This document shows, piece after piece, positions 28,566 to 38,581 of a stretch of 64,000 nt of DNA. Every line of letters starts with the position of its first letter. The stretch's first letter is position 1. This DNA is from an uncultured Kordiimonas sp. (lineage in GTDB: Bacteria; Pseudomonadota; Alphaproteobacteria; Sphingomonadales; Kordiimonadaceae): the NCBI GenBank assembly GCA_947500295.1, contig CANMRM010000007.1, positions 96,337 to 160,336 of the forward strand. The letters run 5' to 3'. A model generated the notes under the pieces. The model did not search any database. It was given only the letters and a program-made list of their open reading frames with translations, and was not told the origin of the DNA. A program made the translations under genes and the position numbers.

Positions 28566-28591
28566 AAGCCCCGGTACGCCGGGGCTTTTTT
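28566..28591. terminator. Bidirectional terminator between hppA and bamE
   Basis: An 8-base stem AGCCCCGG / CCGGGGCT with TACG loop, six T on the plus side and AAAA on the other. It serves the convergent genes hppA and bamE. Confidence 0.9.
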
Positions 28592-28607
28592 ATTGTGCAA
28601 TATTTGA

Positions 28608-29111
28608 TTAGCCGTTGGGGCCCCGGGGCGTTCCGCCACCCTGGCCGCCTTGCTGGCCAGGTCCGGCGCCGCCAAAGCGTCCGATGCTGCCAAAAATCTG
28701 TTCGAAGAAGTTCGACTTTCTGCCCCGAGTTGGTGTTTTGTCGGAGACAGAGCTAACTTCGCGCATGTCTTCCAGACCCAAATTGTTAACGGCCGAGACC
28801 ACGCCTCGATCGTTAAATGCAACAACCAGCACTCGGTGGTCTTTGGCATCTGGCCAGAAAACCGGCCGCACTCGAACCGTTGTCGATACATAATACCAGG
28901 TTGATTGGTCGAATGAACCCATCATGGTTGGTGTTCCGAGGGTTGATTCCACTGAAAGCCGGTTGTCTACACCCGGCTGGATCGCGTCGGCGAGCTCTTT
29001 ATCAAAGACGTAACCACGCACTGCGCGGGAATTGCCGCATGCTGACGTGACCAATGCAGCAGACGCAATCAAACTTAACTTTATTACGGAACCAAACTGG
29101 CGAGTGTGCAT
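28608..29111 (-). CDS. bamE: Outer membrane assembly lipoprotein BamE
   Basis: Lipoprotein subunit of the BAM complex that inserts outer-membrane beta-barrels. The 167-residue protein has a signal with lipobox V-T-S-A-C (Cys near 25), then the SmpA/BamE domain with the family's I-Q-P-G-V-D-N-R-x-x-V-E-x-x-L-G-T-P-T and W-Y-Y-V-S-T. The last 30 residues are Gly/Pro/Gln-rich and probably disordered; such tails vary. It is divergent from the bc1 chaperone gene. Confidence 0.92.
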   Translation of the reverse strand: MHTRQFGSVIKLSLIASAALVTSACGNSRAVRGYVFDKELADAIQPGVDNRLSVESTLGTPTMMGSFDQSTWYYVSTTVRVRPVFWPDAKDHRVLVVAFNDRGVVSAVNNLGLEDMREVSSVSDKTPTRGRKSNFFEQIFGSIGRFGGAGPGQQGGQGGGTPRGPNG

Positions 29112-29276
29112 CTGGATATCTCTCTATACTTACAATCCCGAAAGGGCCTGCCCTTAATACGCCCGGGCATTGATAAGTGCAAGACCGCATGTTAGAGCCT
29201 TCGGCCAAGTCGCAGGGCTTTAATAACACCTTAGCTGATTTAGTGGCTGGCTGTGGCGGAAATAAGGACAGATCCA

Positions 29277-29828
29277 ATGCTTGAGAAGATTTTTTCAGGT
29301 CGGGCCGTCAAGCGGCAAGCCCATGATATTTATGCAAAAGTCGTCGAGCAGGCGAGGCTGCCTGAGTTTTACCAAAAACCTTATTTTGTCGAAGACAGTG
29401 TCGAAGGCCGGTTTGAAATGATCTTGCTGCATTTATTCCTGGCGGACCGCTTCCTTCAGAAAAGTGAAAAATTTGCCCTGCTGCGACGCGCTGTGCGGGA
29501 GTTATTAGTAAAAGATATAGACCGTTCCCTTCGGGAAATGGGCATTGGCGACATGAGCGTCGGTAAACAGATGAAAAAGGTCGGGTCCGCCCTTATTGGA
29601 CGACTTGCTTCCTACGATCGGGCGGTATCACCAGAGGAAAACAGTCAGGCTCAAGATGAAATCGAGAAGATTTTGGGAAGAAATGTAAAGTTTCTTGATG
29701 AAAATGGAGCATCTGTACTGGCCGTGTATGCGCTAAATCATTTCAAAATGATCGAGAAACACGATTTTGCCTCATGGACTATTGGCGGGCCGCTTTTTAT
29801 CATGAAACCGGATGCTGTGCCGGCCTAA
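29277..29828 (+). CDS. Ubiquinol-cytochrome c chaperone family protein (CBP3-like)
   Basis: The 183-residue protein matches the PF03981-type chaperone family. Yeast CBP3 and its mitochondrial kin help cytochrome b synthesis and bc1 assembly. It has the helical pattern I-Y-A-K-V-V-E-Q-A-R-L-P-x-F-Y, V-x-D-S-V-E-G-R-F-E-M-I-L-L-H and D-I-D-x-S-L-R-E-M-G-I-G-D-x-x-V-G-K. The ATG at 29277 is 7 bases after AAGGA; an upstream GTG at 29253 is less likely. It is followed after 36 bases by yceD, a typical alphaproteobacterial pair. Confidence 0.92.
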   Translation: MLEKIFSGRAVKRQAHDIYAKVVEQARLPEFYQKPYFVEDSVEGRFEMILLHLFLADRFLQKSEKFALLRRAVRELLVKDIDRSLREMGIGDMSVGKQMKKVGSALIGRLASYDRAVSPEENSQAQDEIEKILGRNVKFLDENGASVLAVYALNHFKMIEKHDFASWTIGGPLFIMKPDAVPA

Positions 29829-29864
29829 GACAAGATTATCGTCTGCGCCCAACAGGAGTAACAC

Positions 29865-30413
29865 ATGCCACAACAATCAAACCTGTCATTGTCTGTTGGA
29901 CTGGATGACATTCAGCTCGACGCCCGTTCGTATATTGTTGAAGCGACGGGCGAGGAAAGAAACGATCTGGTCGAGCGTTTCAAAATAGTATCCATCGATA
30001 AGCTTCAAGCGAATGTCACAGTGGGCAAAGTTACAAATCCCAAAGCTATTTCTGTTGCAGGAGACATAACCGCCGAACTCATTCAGCAATGTATTGTGAC
30101 CTTGAAGGACGTTCCTGAAACTATTCAGGAGCATTTTGAGTTGCTGCTTGTTGCTCCTGAACTTGCAGATGAATTCGACGAGGATGAGGTCTATGCCGAC
30201 CCTGAAGCACCCGACTATGACAGCTTCGACGCTGATGTTATCCCCGTCGGTGAAATTATTGCCCAGACATTGTCTGTGATGATGAATCCATATCCTCGCG
30301 TTCCAGGGGCAGAAATACAGCCTGTTTCCGGGCAGGCCGTTAGTGTGAATGAAGAAGTCGGGAAAAAACCGAATCCTTTCGACGTACTATCCAAACTGCG
30401 TGACAAATCTTGA
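29865..30413 (+). CDS. yceD: YceD/DUF177-family protein
   Basis: The 182-residue protein belongs to the YceD family, linked to 23S rRNA accumulation in E. coli and plants. Visible marks are the C-x-V-T-L-x-x-V-P-E-T-I strand region near 85-95, an acidic stretch near 105-125 (D-E-F-D-E-D-E-V-Y-A-D-P) and V-G-E-I-I-A-Q-T-L near 127-135. The end is N-P-F-D-V-L-S-K-L. Only one of the family's Cys residues is evident. It precedes plsX with no rpmF between them. Confidence 0.88.
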   Translation: MPQQSNLSLSVGLDDIQLDARSYIVEATGEERNDLVERFKIVSIDKLQANVTVGKVTNPKAISVAGDITAELIQQCIVTLKDVPETIQEHFELLLVAPELADEFDEDEVYADPEAPDYDSFDADVIPVGEIIAQTLSVMMNPYPRVPGAEIQPVSGQAVSVNEEVGKKPNPFDVLSKLRDKS

Positions 30414-30516
30414 GTTCAGCGTGCAATTCTATATTGTCTGTCGAGTTGAGCCGCCACGGCGGCCAGCGCTCAGCGTGGCGCGACTTTACTAATGAAAACA
30501 AATGATTGGGTGACGG

Positions 30517-31551
30517 GTGGCAAAAAAAACAACAATCGCTGTTGACGCTATGGGTGGTGACCACGCTCCTCAAATGGTGATCGACGGTGTGGCTCAGGCG
30601 CGAACGCTGTTTCCTGATACTAAATTTCATATTTTTGGCGATGGCACTGTAATCAAGCCTTTGCTGGAGGAGCACCCGGAATTGCGGGCAGCCAGCGAGC
30701 TTTTTCATACAGAGTCCATTGTATCCAGTGATGACAAGCCTTCGCAGGCACTGCGGCGCGGCAGGCAGTCGTCCATGGGTCTTGCTATACAAGCGGTAAA
30801 AGATGATGAAGCGGATGTCGCTATCTCGGCGGGTAACACTGGCGCATTGATGGCTCTGGCAAAGTTTATGCTCAGGACGATGCCAGGTATTGACCGTCCT
30901 GCTCTGATATCTCCGATGCCAACGCTGCGCGGCGAGAGCGTGATGCTGGATCTTGGCGCGAATGTCGAATGTGACAGCAATAACCTGGTCCAGTTCGCGA
31001 TTATGGGCGCTGCTTATGTGAATACGGTTCTGGGGTTGTCCAAACCAACGGTCGCCTTGCTGAATGTGGGTGTTGAGGACCTGAAGGGAAAAGACAGTAT
31101 CAAGGCCGCAGCGGACGTGCTTCGGTCATCTCCGCATCTGCCCATGCAATTCGTTGGCTTTGTTGAGGGCAACGATATTGCGACCGGCGCCGTGGATGTT
31201 GTCGTAACAGACGGTTTCACCGGCAATATTGCCCTTAAAACAGCAGAAGGAACGGCTCGCCTTGTAACAGATTTGCTCGGCCGAGCATTTCAATCGACGC
31301 TCATGACAAAACTCGGGTATTTGATGGCACGTCATGGATTGAAGTCATTGAAAGATCATATGGATCCGAACAATCACAATGGCGGCGTATTCCTTGGGTT
31401 GAACGGCCTTGTTATGAAAAGCCATGGCAGTGCCAATGCACACGGATTCGCGTCAGCCGTCACGTCAGCTATCGATATGGCACAGAATGACCTGATTCGG
31501 TTGATCAGTGAGAATTTGCAGGAAATTACTCTGGGCGACGAGCCGGAATAG
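30517..31551 (+). CDS. plsX: Phosphate acyltransferase PlsX
   Basis: Makes acyl-phosphate from acyl-ACP for phospholipid synthesis, with PlsY. The 344-residue protein starts at GTG and begins with I-A-V-D-A-M-G-G-D-H-A-P, the family signature. It has I-S-A-G-N-T-G-A near 105, D-L-G-A-N near 150 and V-T-D-G-F-T-G-N near 230. In most relatives fabH follows at once; here 178 bases of non-coding DNA lead to ihfA instead. Confidence 0.95.
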   Translation: MAKKTTIAVDAMGGDHAPQMVIDGVAQARTLFPDTKFHIFGDGTVIKPLLEEHPELRAASELFHTESIVSSDDKPSQALRRGRQSSMGLAIQAVKDDEADVAISAGNTGALMALAKFMLRTMPGIDRPALISPMPTLRGESVMLDLGANVECDSNNLVQFAIMGAAYVNTVLGLSKPTVALLNVGVEDLKGKDSIKAAADVLRSSPHLPMQFVGFVEGNDIATGAVDVVVTDGFTGNIALKTAEGTARLVTDLLGRAFQSTLMTKLGYLMARHGLKSLKDHMDPNNHNGGVFLGLNGLVMKSHGSANAHGFASAVTSAIDMAQNDLIRLISENLQEITLGDEPE

Positions 31552-31729
31552 GGTGTTGTCTTGCTTATTCGACGCAATTTACTCGTTAATTTACTATAGA
31601 AACAGCGCCTAAGTTCCTTTTTTAAAGTAGTTTTTCGCCAACCGGGCTTTCTGAATAATTGACTCGTTGTAAGAGTTAAAGTAGCGTCAGAGTCCTAATT
31701 ATTGCTTGAATTTAAAAAGGGGGTAGCCA

Positions 31730-32017
31730 GTGAGTTCTACATTGACGCGCGCTGATTTGACCGAAGCCATCTATGAAGAGGTTGGTCTCTCCCGAAATGA
31801 ATCCGCAGACCTCGTTGAATCTGTACTTGAAGAAGTGGCTTCATGCCTGGTTAACGGAGAAAACGTCAAAGTATCCTCTTTTGGCAGTTTTTTGGTCCGG
31901 CAAAAGAATGGTCGCATGGGGCGCAACCCCAAAACCGGCGAAGAAGTGCCGATAGCTCCGCGTCGCGTGCTTGTTTTCCGCCCCAGCCAAGTGATGAAAG
32001 ACCGTATCAACGGCTAA
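31730..32017 (+). CDS. ihfA: Integration host factor alpha subunit
   Basis: DNA-bending architectural protein; 95 residues starting at a GTG after a strong AAAGGGGG. The DNA-clamping arm G-R-N-P-K-T-G-E-E near 65-73 carries the intercalating proline. The start [10 protein letters not shown] and F-G-S-F-L-V-R fit the alpha subunit rather than HU or the beta subunit. It is paired with the MerR gene 18 bases on, as in most alphaproteobacteria. Confidence 0.94.
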   Translation: MSSTLTRADLTEAIYEEVGLSRNESADLVESVLEEVASCLVNGENVKVSSFGSFLVRQKNGRMGRNPKTGEEVPIAPRRVLVFRPSQVMKDRING

Positions 32018-32035
32018 AAGCTGGAGCCTGTTTTC

Positions 32036-32449
32036 ATGAATACTACCGAAAGTGATGGGCGCATTCGGGGCACTAAGAGCCGGGATGCGTTTCGAACTAT
32101 ATCGGAAGTTGCGGATGAATTGGACCTTCCGCAGCATGTGCTAAGGTTTTGGGAAAGCAAATTCAGCCAGATTAAACCGCTGAAGCGTGGCGGGAACCGT
32201 CGGTATTACCGGCCTGACGACGTACAGCTGCTGGTGGTCATTAAAAAACTATTACACTCTGACGGGTATACCATCCGTGGTGTGCAAAAACTGTTTAAAG
32301 CACAAGGGCTTAAAGCGACTATCGACCAGGTTATGTCGGGCGCTGCAGTCGAAGTCAGTGCAGAGACCGGGGACGTGTCACCTCTTGATACAGGCCGTTT
32401 GGAGCGGGCGATATCGCGCCTCAAAGCCCTGAGGGAACAAGTCTCATAG
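32036..32449 (+). CDS. MerR-family transcriptional regulator
   Basis: The 137-residue protein has an N-terminal winged helix: T-I-S-E-V-A-D-E-L near 22, L-R-F-W-E-S-K-F near 38 and N-R-R-Y-Y-R-P-D-D near 56. A short dimer helix follows. It lacks cysteines for a metal sensor. This is the conserved alphaproteobacterial regulator found after ihfA; the target genes are not known. A hairpin with four T follows at 32559. Confidence 0.92.
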   Translation: MNTTESDGRIRGTKSRDAFRTISEVADELDLPQHVLRFWESKFSQIKPLKRGGNRRYYRPDDVQLLVVIKKLLHSDGYTIRGVQKLFKAQGLKATIDQVMSGAAVEVSAETGDVSPLDTGRLERAISRLKALREQVS

Positions 32450-32558
32450 TCTTGAAATGTGTAGATGGAAGATACCGCTTCAAACCCTTTGCAATCACGA
32501 AAATCACATTTGAGATATTGTGCTATTGCGCAGCTATTTGCGGGAAGCTATAGTGCGC

Positions 32559-32584
32559 CGCGCTGACGAAGGTCGGCGCGTTTT
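32559..32584 (+). terminator. Hairpin with T-run directly 5' of tRNA-Pro
   Basis: Nine-base stem CGCGCTGAC / GTCGGCGCG (one G-U pair), GAAG loop, then four T that touch the first base of tRNA-Pro. It may end the ihfA-merR transcript, or fold as a 5' leader removed by RNase P. Confidence 0.6.
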
Positions 32585-32661
32585 CGGGAAGTAGCGCAGT
32601 CTGGTAGCGCATCACACTGGGGGTGTGGGGGTCGCAGGTTCAAATCCTGTCTTCCCGACCA
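32585..32661 (+). tRNA. tRNA-Pro (anticodon GGG)
   Basis: A 77-base cloverleaf. Acceptor CGGGAAG pairs with CTTCCCG; the D arm is GCGC..GCGC; the anticodon loop CTGGGGG gives GGG; the T arm is GCAGG-TTCAAAT-CCTGT. A73 and CCA are encoded. It reads CCC and CCU codons. Confidence 0.96.
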
Positions 32662-32667
32662 ATCGAG

Positions 32668-32700
32668 CGCCGTGTTCCGTATGGGACACGGCGTTTTTTT
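32668..32700 (+). terminator. Terminator of tRNA-Pro, touching the TauE start
   Basis: Eleven-base stem (32668-32678 with 32683-32693; one G-U), GTAT loop and seven T ending at 32700. The next base is the A of the TauE/SafE ATG, so the ribosome site of that gene would lie within the stem. Confidence 0.88.
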
Positions 32701-33525
32701 ATGGAGATTGCTGTTCTGCTAGAGTTGTTGCTGTCATATGGCTACCTGCTGGTCGGTGCCGGACTTGTCGCGGGTTTTGTCGCCGGCTTGCTCGGCGTAG
32801 GCGGTGGTTTTGTGACCATTCCCGTGCTGTTTGTGGTTTTCACGGAAATGGGCACGCCACTGGAGTGGCGCATGCACGCCTGCATTGCAACGTCGCTTGC
32901 GATCATTATCGCCACCAACATCTCAAGTGCCAACGCGCATCACAAAAAAGGCGGTGTGGACTGGTCGATCGCCAAGGGCTGGGGTGGTGTAATCGCGGTG
33001 TCATCAATCCTGGGGAGTTTTTTTGCCGCCACGCTGAAGACGGCAGAACTCGTTTACATATTTGCCACGCTGGCAGCATTTTTGGCGATAAAAATGCTGT
33101 TGCCGTTTGAAAGCTGGAAGCTTGGTACGGCGCTGCCTGGTGGTGTTTTCCGGTTCCTCAATCCGGCCATCATAGGTTTTTTCTCAGCGATCATGGGCAT
33201 AGGCGGCGGCAGTTTTTCTGTCCCTTATATGACACTCTACAGTGTGCCAATTCATCGGGCGGTCGGGACATCGGCATTTATCGGATTATTGATCAGTGTT
33301 TTTGGGGGGCTTGGCTACCTTGTCGGAGGACTTGGCATTGCGGGGCTACCAGAAGGGTCGATCGGTTTTATCCATGGACCTACCGCAATTCTGGTCGGTC
33401 TGGTTTCCGTGCTGACTGCGCCATTTGGCGCAAGGGTGGCTCACAAATTGCCCAAGACGGCCCTAAGCATAGCATTTGGTATCTTCCTGGTTGTCTCGAC
33501 ACTGCGCTTGATCAATGCAGTCTAA
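32701..33525 (+). CDS. TauE/SafE-family membrane permease
   Basis: The 274-residue protein has about eight membrane segments. Both TauE/SafE repeats show the Gly-rich turn: G-L-L-G-V-G-G-G near residue 27 and A-I-M-G-I-G-G-G-S-F near 165. Members export sulfite or other organosulfur anions, or take up related anions; the substrate is not shown here. The ATG at 32701 directly follows the T-run of the tRNA-Pro terminator and has no ordinary ribosome site, so a later TTG in the first helix cannot be ruled out. The frame also runs back into the tRNA, but that part is not coding. Confidence 0.85.
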   Translation: MEIAVLLELLLSYGYLLVGAGLVAGFVAGLLGVGGGFVTIPVLFVVFTEMGTPLEWRMHACIATSLAIIIATNISSANAHHKKGGVDWSIAKGWGGVIAVSSILGSFFAATLKTAELVYIFATLAAFLAIKMLLPFESWKLGTALPGGVFRFLNPAIIGFFSAIMGIGGGSFSVPYMTLYSVPIHRAVGTSAFIGLLISVFGGLGYLVGGLGIAGLPEGSIGFIHGPTAILVGLVSVLTAPFGARVAHKLPKTALSIAFGIFLVVSTLRLINAV

Positions 33526-33601
33526 CTGATTAAACCGTAGCCAGCAGTTGTGACACAACGCCGGTGTCGCAATGCACGGCAATAGAATGTGGGATTCTGC
33601 A

Positions 33602-35446
33602 ATGAAGTTTGCTGACGATTTCTCTGTCCCTACGCACAACGACTGGCTCGCTCTCGTCGAGACAACTCTACGCGGCAAAACATACGATAAAGCCATGAAG
33701 CGGGTCACTTATGATGGCCTGGAGATTGATGCTTTGGGCACCCCAGCATCTGAAAAAATTGCGCAACAACCAACACGCATACGCGGAGAGTGGGCCGTTG
33801 TGTCCCCAAATTGGGCAACTGATCCAAGATTGGTCAATGCCAACATGCTGGAGGATTTGGAACGGGGCGCCTCTGCCGTCGCTGTCACTATAGGCGCTGG
33901 CGGTGTGAAACCTCAGGAGGTCTCTTCGGCTTTTGAGGGTGTCTACCTCAACATGGTGCCCTTTATCCTGATCCAGGGAACAGACTTTTTGGAAGGGGCG
34001 GAGAGCTTTCTTCAGCATCTGGATAGTGTGGAACTTGATCGCGCAGATGTTGCAGGCACGCTTGGCATCGACCCGATTGGTACCTTGGCACGATTCGGCT
34101 ATCTCAGGACAACTGCTGAGGAAGCAATTGAGCAAGCCGCTTCCATGGCGACAAAGTGTGTTCAAAGCTACCCGGGTGTTGCGGCATTTGTTGCGGATGG
34201 CACTGTGTATAGCAATGCAGGGGCACCAGAAGCGCTGGAACTTGCTGGTGCTCTCTCCTCGGCAGTCAGTTACTTACGCGCTATGGAAAAAGCTGGCCTG
34301 GATCTGAAAGAGGCCGCTAAGCAAATACATTTCACCCTGTCTGCAAGCGCAGAACTGTGGCTTACAATCGCCAAGTTCAGGGCACTACGTCGTGTATGGC
34401 AGACCATTCTTGCAGCATGCGGCGTAACCGGCGTCCCGGCGCGCATCAATGCTGTTTCAGCCGTCCACATGACTACCATGAAGGATCCTTGGGTAAATAT
34501 TCTGAGGGGAACTGCGGCTTGTTTTGCCGCAGGTGTGGCAGGTGCTGACACCATAACCACATTGCCGCATGACCTGATGCTGGGCAGTAGTGACAGCTTC
34601 TCTCGTCGCATAGCCCGAAACATCCAGATTATTTTGATGGAAGAGAGCAGTTTGGCAAAAGTGGCAGATCCGGCGGCTGGCTCCTACGCCCTGGAGTCGC
34701 TGACAGCTGATCTGGCTGCAAAAACGGTTGACTTGTTCAAGGGCTTTGAAGAGGGGGCTGGAGTTCTGGGCTCTATTCGGTCCAGTGCAATCCAGGAGCA
34801 GATAGCTGACATTGCGAGCAAGCGTGCAAGTGACGTTCGAAAAAGAAAAAATCCAATAACGGGGATTTCCGAGTTTCCTAACATCAACGACGCGCCGATG
34901 GCGTTTGACGCTAGTGCACCTGCTGGAGCGACTGATGCTCAGAAGCTCGAGGGGTATGAATATGCTGACGTGCTGCCATTGAGGCGGCCAGCTTTTGAAT
35001 TCGAATGCCTTCGGTTCAAGAGCGATGCAATTCTTCAAGAAACGGGTAATCGCCCCATGGTTTTCCTCGCCAATATGGGGGCGCCGGCAGATTTTACTGC
35101 ACGTGCGACGTTCGCGAAAAATTTCTTTGAAGCAGGAGGCATCGAGGCAGCTATGGGACCCGGTGCGGCCGAGTCCGGTAGCCTTGGCGACCAATTCAAG
35201 GCCGCTGGTGCGGAATTCGGTGTGGTATGCGGTTCAGACCTTCAGTACGAACAGCACGGAGCTGATGTCATTTCAGCTTTGAAGACGGCTGGCTGCAAAC
35301 GCGTGTATATGGCTGGAAAGGCTTCCGAGGCGGACGCGTATTTTAGCGCAGGGCTCGACGAGATGATCTTTTTGGGGTGCGACGTTGTAGATGTACTGGA
35401 ACGGGCTTATGAGGCTCTTGAACGTGGCAATGGAGACGGATCATGA
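33602..35446 (+). CDS. mutA: Methylmalonyl-CoA mutase small (beta) subunit
   Basis: The 614-residue non-catalytic partner of the B12-dependent mutase that turns methylmalonyl-CoA into succinyl-CoA in propionate use. It has the mutase barrel (for example [13 protein letters not shown] near 195 and R-N-I-Q-I-I-L near 338). It ends in a flavodoxin-like domain where the B12 His motif D-x-H-x-x-G is replaced ([10 protein letters not shown]). The start is uncertain: ATG 33602 gives the usual N-terminus, and ATG 33572 would add 10 residues. It overlaps the large subunit by 4 bases. Confidence 0.9.
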   Translation: MKFADDFSVPTHNDWLALVETTLRGKTYDKAMKRVTYDGLEIDALGTPASEKIAQQPTRIRGEWAVVSPNWATDPRLVNANMLEDLERGASAVAVTIGAGGVKPQEVSSAFEGVYLNMVPFILIQGTDFLEGAESFLQHLDSVELDRADVAGTLGIDPIGTLARFGYLRTTAEEAIEQAASMATKCVQSYPGVAAFVADGTVYSNAGAPEALELAGALSSAVSYLRAMEKAGLDLKEAAKQIHFTLSASAELWLTIAKFRALRRVWQTILAACGVTGVPARINAVSAVHMTTMKDPWVNILRGTAACFAAGVAGADTITTLPHDLMLGSSDSFSRRIARNIQIILMEESSLAKVADPAAGSYALESLTADLAAKTVDLFKGFEEGAGVLGSIRSSAIQEQIADIASKRASDVRKRKNPITGISEFPNINDAPMAFDASAPAGATDAQKLEGYEYADVLPLRRPAFEFECLRFKSDAILQETGNRPMVFLANMGAPADFTARATFAKNFFEAGGIEAAMGPGAAESGSLGDQFKAAGAEFGVVCGSDLQYEQHGADVISALKTAGCKRVYMAGKASEADAYFSAGLDEMIFLGCDVVDVLERAYEALERGNGDGS

Positions 35447-37584
35447 GCAAAATACCTGATTTTTCTGCCATCGAGCTTGATGGTTTTGATACTCCGATCG
35501 AAGCCATATTGGGTGAACCGTGGCAAACCCCTGAAGGCATAGCCGTCAAACCACAGTATCAAAGTAATGATATAGATAGTCTGGACTTTCTGGATGGCAG
35601 GCCTGGAATTGCGCCTTTTGTGAGAGGCCCATACCCCACGATGTATGCCACGCGCCCCTGGACGATCCGTCAGTATGCAGGATTTTCGACAGCTGAAGAC
35701 TCGAACGCCTTTTACCGGCGCAATCTGGCTGCGGGTCAAAAAGGACTGTCGGTCGCCTTTGACCTGGCGACACACCGTGGATACGACAGCGATCATCCGC
35801 GTGTGGCTGGTGATGTCGGCATGGCGGGTGTGGCAATTGACAGCATTCTGGACATGCGCACGCTTTTTGATCGAATTCCACTCGATCAGATGTCTGTATC
35901 CATGACAATGAATGGCGCTGTGTTGCCAATATTGGCACTGTATATAGTCGCCGCGGAAGAGCAGGGCGTGAGCCCGGAAAAGCTCTCGGGCACTATTCAG
36001 AATGATATTCTCAAAGAATTCATGGTGCGTAACACTTACATCTATCCGCCGGCACCTTCCATGCGCGTTATTTCGGATATTTTTGCTTATACCTCACAAA
36101 ACATGCCGAGGTTCAACAGCATCTCGATCTCCGGCTATCATATGCAGGAAGCAGGTGCCACAGCAGATCTGGAGCTCGCATACACGCTTGCAGATGGTGT
36201 TGAATACATCCGAGCAGGCGTTGCCGCCGGGCTCGATGTTGACGCCTTTGCGCCAAGGCTGAGTTTTTTCTGGGCGATTGGCATGAATTATTTCATGGAA
36301 GTTGCCAAAATGCGGGCCGGGCGACTTCTGTGGGCAAAGCTTGTTAAACAATTTAACCCCAAGAGCGACAAGTCGTTGTCTCTGCGAACCCATTGTCAGA
36401 CGTCAGGCTGGTCGTTAACAGCCCAGGATGTTTTCAATAATGTGGCCCGCACTGGTATTGAGGCACTGGCCGCGTCGCACGGACATACTCAGTCCCTGCA
36501 CACCAACGCGTTGGACGAAGCATTGGCATTGCCAACGGACTTCTCTGCACGCATTGCGCGTAACACACAACTTTTCATTCAGCAGGAAACCGGCACGACG
36601 GATCTGATCGATCCATGGGGCGGCAGCTATTATGTAGAACGCCTGACGGCTGATCTGGCGGAAAAAGCCTGGAGTCATATTCAGGAAGTCGAAGCCGAAG
36701 GTGGCATGGCGAAGGCTATCGAAGCCGGTATACCCAAGTTAAAGATTGAAGATGCTGCGGCGCGCACGCAAGCGCGCATTGACAGCGGCCGCCAGACCGT
36801 GGTTGGCGTTAACAAATATCCGCTTGATGAAACCGAAGAAATCGATGTGCTGAAAGTGGATAATACGCAAGTCCGTGCTGCGCAGCTTGCCAAATTGAAG
36901 CAGCTTAGGGCCGAACGCGACCCGAAGGCGGTGCAGTCTGCCCTTGATGCCTTGACCAAAGCGGCTGATACTGGTGAGGGTAATTTGCTTGCCCTTGCCG
37001 TTGATGCGGGGCGCGCCAAGGCAACCGTTGGTGAGATTTCTACGGCGCTTGAGAAAGTTTACGGACGCCATAAGGCAGAAATTAAAGCTGTTACAGGGGT
37101 TTACAGGCACGAAGTGGGTAAATCGGAGAAAGTGGAAAAGGTGCTTGAGTTGGTAGGCCGGTTCGAAGAACAGGATGGCCGCCGGCCACGCATATTGATC
37201 GCCAAAATGGGACAGGATGGGCATGACCGTGGGCAAAAAGTGGTTGCTTCCGGGTATGCTGATCTCGGTTTTGATGTTGATATCGGGCCTTTGTTCCAAA
37301 CGCCGGCGGAAGTCGCACGGCAGGGCGTGGAGAATGATGTTCACATAATTGGTGCGTCTTCACTTGCTGCCGGGCATCTCACATTGGTGCCTGAACTGAA
37401 AGCTGAACTCGCCAAAATCGGTCGGGAGGACATTATGGTGATAGCGGGCGGCGTTATACCCCCGCAGGACTATGATGCGCTGTATGCGGCTGGCGCTGAG
37501 GCGATTTTTCCACCGGGTACAGTCATTTCGGATGCGGCGATAGAACTGCTGGAGAAACTCAACACCAGACTTGGCTATGTCTGA
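35443..37584 (+). CDS. mutB: Methylmalonyl-CoA mutase large (alpha) subunit
   Basis: Catalytic subunit of 713 residues. The barrel has [15 protein letters not shown] near 104, the substrate Tyr region [12 protein letters not shown] near 67 and E-x-G-T-T-D near 385. The C-terminal B12 domain (from about 580) has the base-off ligand motif [10 protein letters not shown]. It shares 4 bases with mutA and 8 bases with meaB, so the three are one operon. This set suggests growth on propionate, odd-chain fats or branched amino acids. Confidence 0.96.
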   Translation: MSKIPDFSAIELDGFDTPIEAILGEPWQTPEGIAVKPQYQSNDIDSLDFLDGRPGIAPFVRGPYPTMYATRPWTIRQYAGFSTAEDSNAFYRRNLAAGQKGLSVAFDLATHRGYDSDHPRVAGDVGMAGVAIDSILDMRTLFDRIPLDQMSVSMTMNGAVLPILALYIVAAEEQGVSPEKLSGTIQNDILKEFMVRNTYIYPPAPSMRVISDIFAYTSQNMPRFNSISISGYHMQEAGATADLELAYTLADGVEYIRAGVAAGLDVDAFAPRLSFFWAIGMNYFMEVAKMRAGRLLWAKLVKQFNPKSDKSLSLRTHCQTSGWSLTAQDVFNNVARTGIEALAASHGHTQSLHTNALDEALALPTDFSARIARNTQLFIQQETGTTDLIDPWGGSYYVERLTADLAEKAWSHIQEVEAEGGMAKAIEAGIPKLKIEDAAARTQARIDSGRQTVVGVNKYPLDETEEIDVLKVDNTQVRAAQLAKLKQLRAERDPKAVQSALDALTKAADTGEGNLLALAVDAGRAKATVGEISTALEKVYGRHKAEIKAVTGVYRHEVGKSEKVEKVLELVGRFEEQDGRRPRILIAKMGQDGHDRGQKVVASGYADLGFDVDIGPLFQTPAEVARQGVENDVHIIGASSLAAGHLTLVPELKAELAKIGREDIMVIAGGVIPPQDYDALYAAGAEAIFPPGTVISDAAIELLEKLNTRLGYV

Positions 37585-38581
37585 AGCAGGGTCCCGCTCA
37601 TTGCCTTCAGTTGATACCTTTGTTGAAGGTGTCCGGTCGGGTGACCGGGCAATGATTGGCAGGGCCATCACGCTCGTTGAAAGCCGTAATCCAAACCATC
37701 AACAGCAGGCGCAGGAACTGCTGCATCTGCTGTTGCCTCATGCAGGCAACAGTCAGCGGGTTGGTATTTCGGGCGTGCCGGGTGTCGGCAAATCAACCTT
37801 CATTGAAAACCTGGGAATGTTGCTAACGGGCCGCGGTCAAAAGGTGGCAGTTCTCGCCGTCGACCCTTCAAGCGGCCGCACGGGGGGCTCTATCCTCGGT
37901 GACAAAACCCGCATGGACAGGCTTTCTGCCGACCTGAATGCCTTTATTCGCCCAAGTCCCAGTGCTGGGGTTCTGGGTGGGGTCGCGCGGGCAACCCGCG
38001 AAACCATCGTAGTGCTTGAAGCAGCGGGTTTTGACACGGTCCTGGTGGAAACAGTTGGCACCGGGCAGTCGGAAACCATGGTGGCTGACATGGTCGACTT
38101 CTTCCTGGTTCTGATGCTTCCTGGCGCCGGTGATGAACTTCAGGGAATTAAGAAAGGTATTCTTGAGCTCGCAGATATGGTTGCGGTGAACAAAGCGGAT
38201 GTATTCGAAAAGAAGCTCAAGCAGGCTGTCACGGGTTATAAGTCTGCTCTGCATATCATGAGTGATGCGAGCCCGGATTGGCATCCACCGGTTGTCACCT
38301 GCTCCGGCCTAACAGGGCAGGGCGTGCCGGAACTTTGGGATCGCATAGAAAAACACAGCCGTATTATGAGTGAAAATGGTGAGCGCGATTTTCGTCGTCA
38401 AAACCAGAGACTTACTTGGCTTAAGACGCATCTCAAAGATCGCCTTCTGGACGACTTTTACGGTCACCCAGCAGTGCAAACCCTTATGGATGCTGTGGAA
38501 TCTGAATTGCGCGAGGGCTCTTCAACGGTTTCAAGTGGCGTTGAGCGGCTGCTTGCGGCCTACCGCGGCGACAAACCCTAG
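37577..38581 (+). CDS. meaB: Methylmalonyl-CoA mutase-associated GTPase MeaB
   Basis: G3E-type GTPase that guards the mutase against inactivation and helps load the cobalamin cofactor. The 334-residue protein has the P-loop G-V-P-G-V-G-K-S-T near 62, the switch with D-P-S-S near 94 and E-T-V-G-T-G-Q-S-E near 160, and the guanine motif N-K-A-D near 206. The ATG at 37577 lies inside the end of mutB. Its TAG shares CTAG with the stop of the convergent amidohydrolase. Confidence 0.95.
   Translation: MSEAGSRSLPSVDTFVEGVRSGDRAMIGRAITLVESRNPNHQQQAQELLHLLLPHAGNSQRVGISGVPGVGKSTFIENLGMLLTGRGQKVAVLAVDPSSGRTGGSILGDKTRMDRLSADLNAFIRPSPSAGVLGGVARATRETIVVLEAAGFDTVLVETVGTGQSETMVADMVDFFLVLMLPGAGDELQGIKKGILELADMVAVNKADVFEKKLKQAVTGYKSALHIMSDASPDWHPPVVTCSGLTGQGVPELWDRIEKHSRIMSENGERDFRRQNQRLTWLKTHLKDRLLDDFYGHPAVQTLMDAVESELREGSSTVSSGVERLLAAYRGDKP

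Noticed and set aside
32623..32700. Upstream extension of the TauE-type permease into tRNA-Pro
   Set aside because: Same reason: it crosses the tRNA and terminator.
34457..35194. Minus-strand frame of about 245 codons inside mutA
   Set aside because: Cys- and Ser-rich shadow with no motif; mutA is certain.
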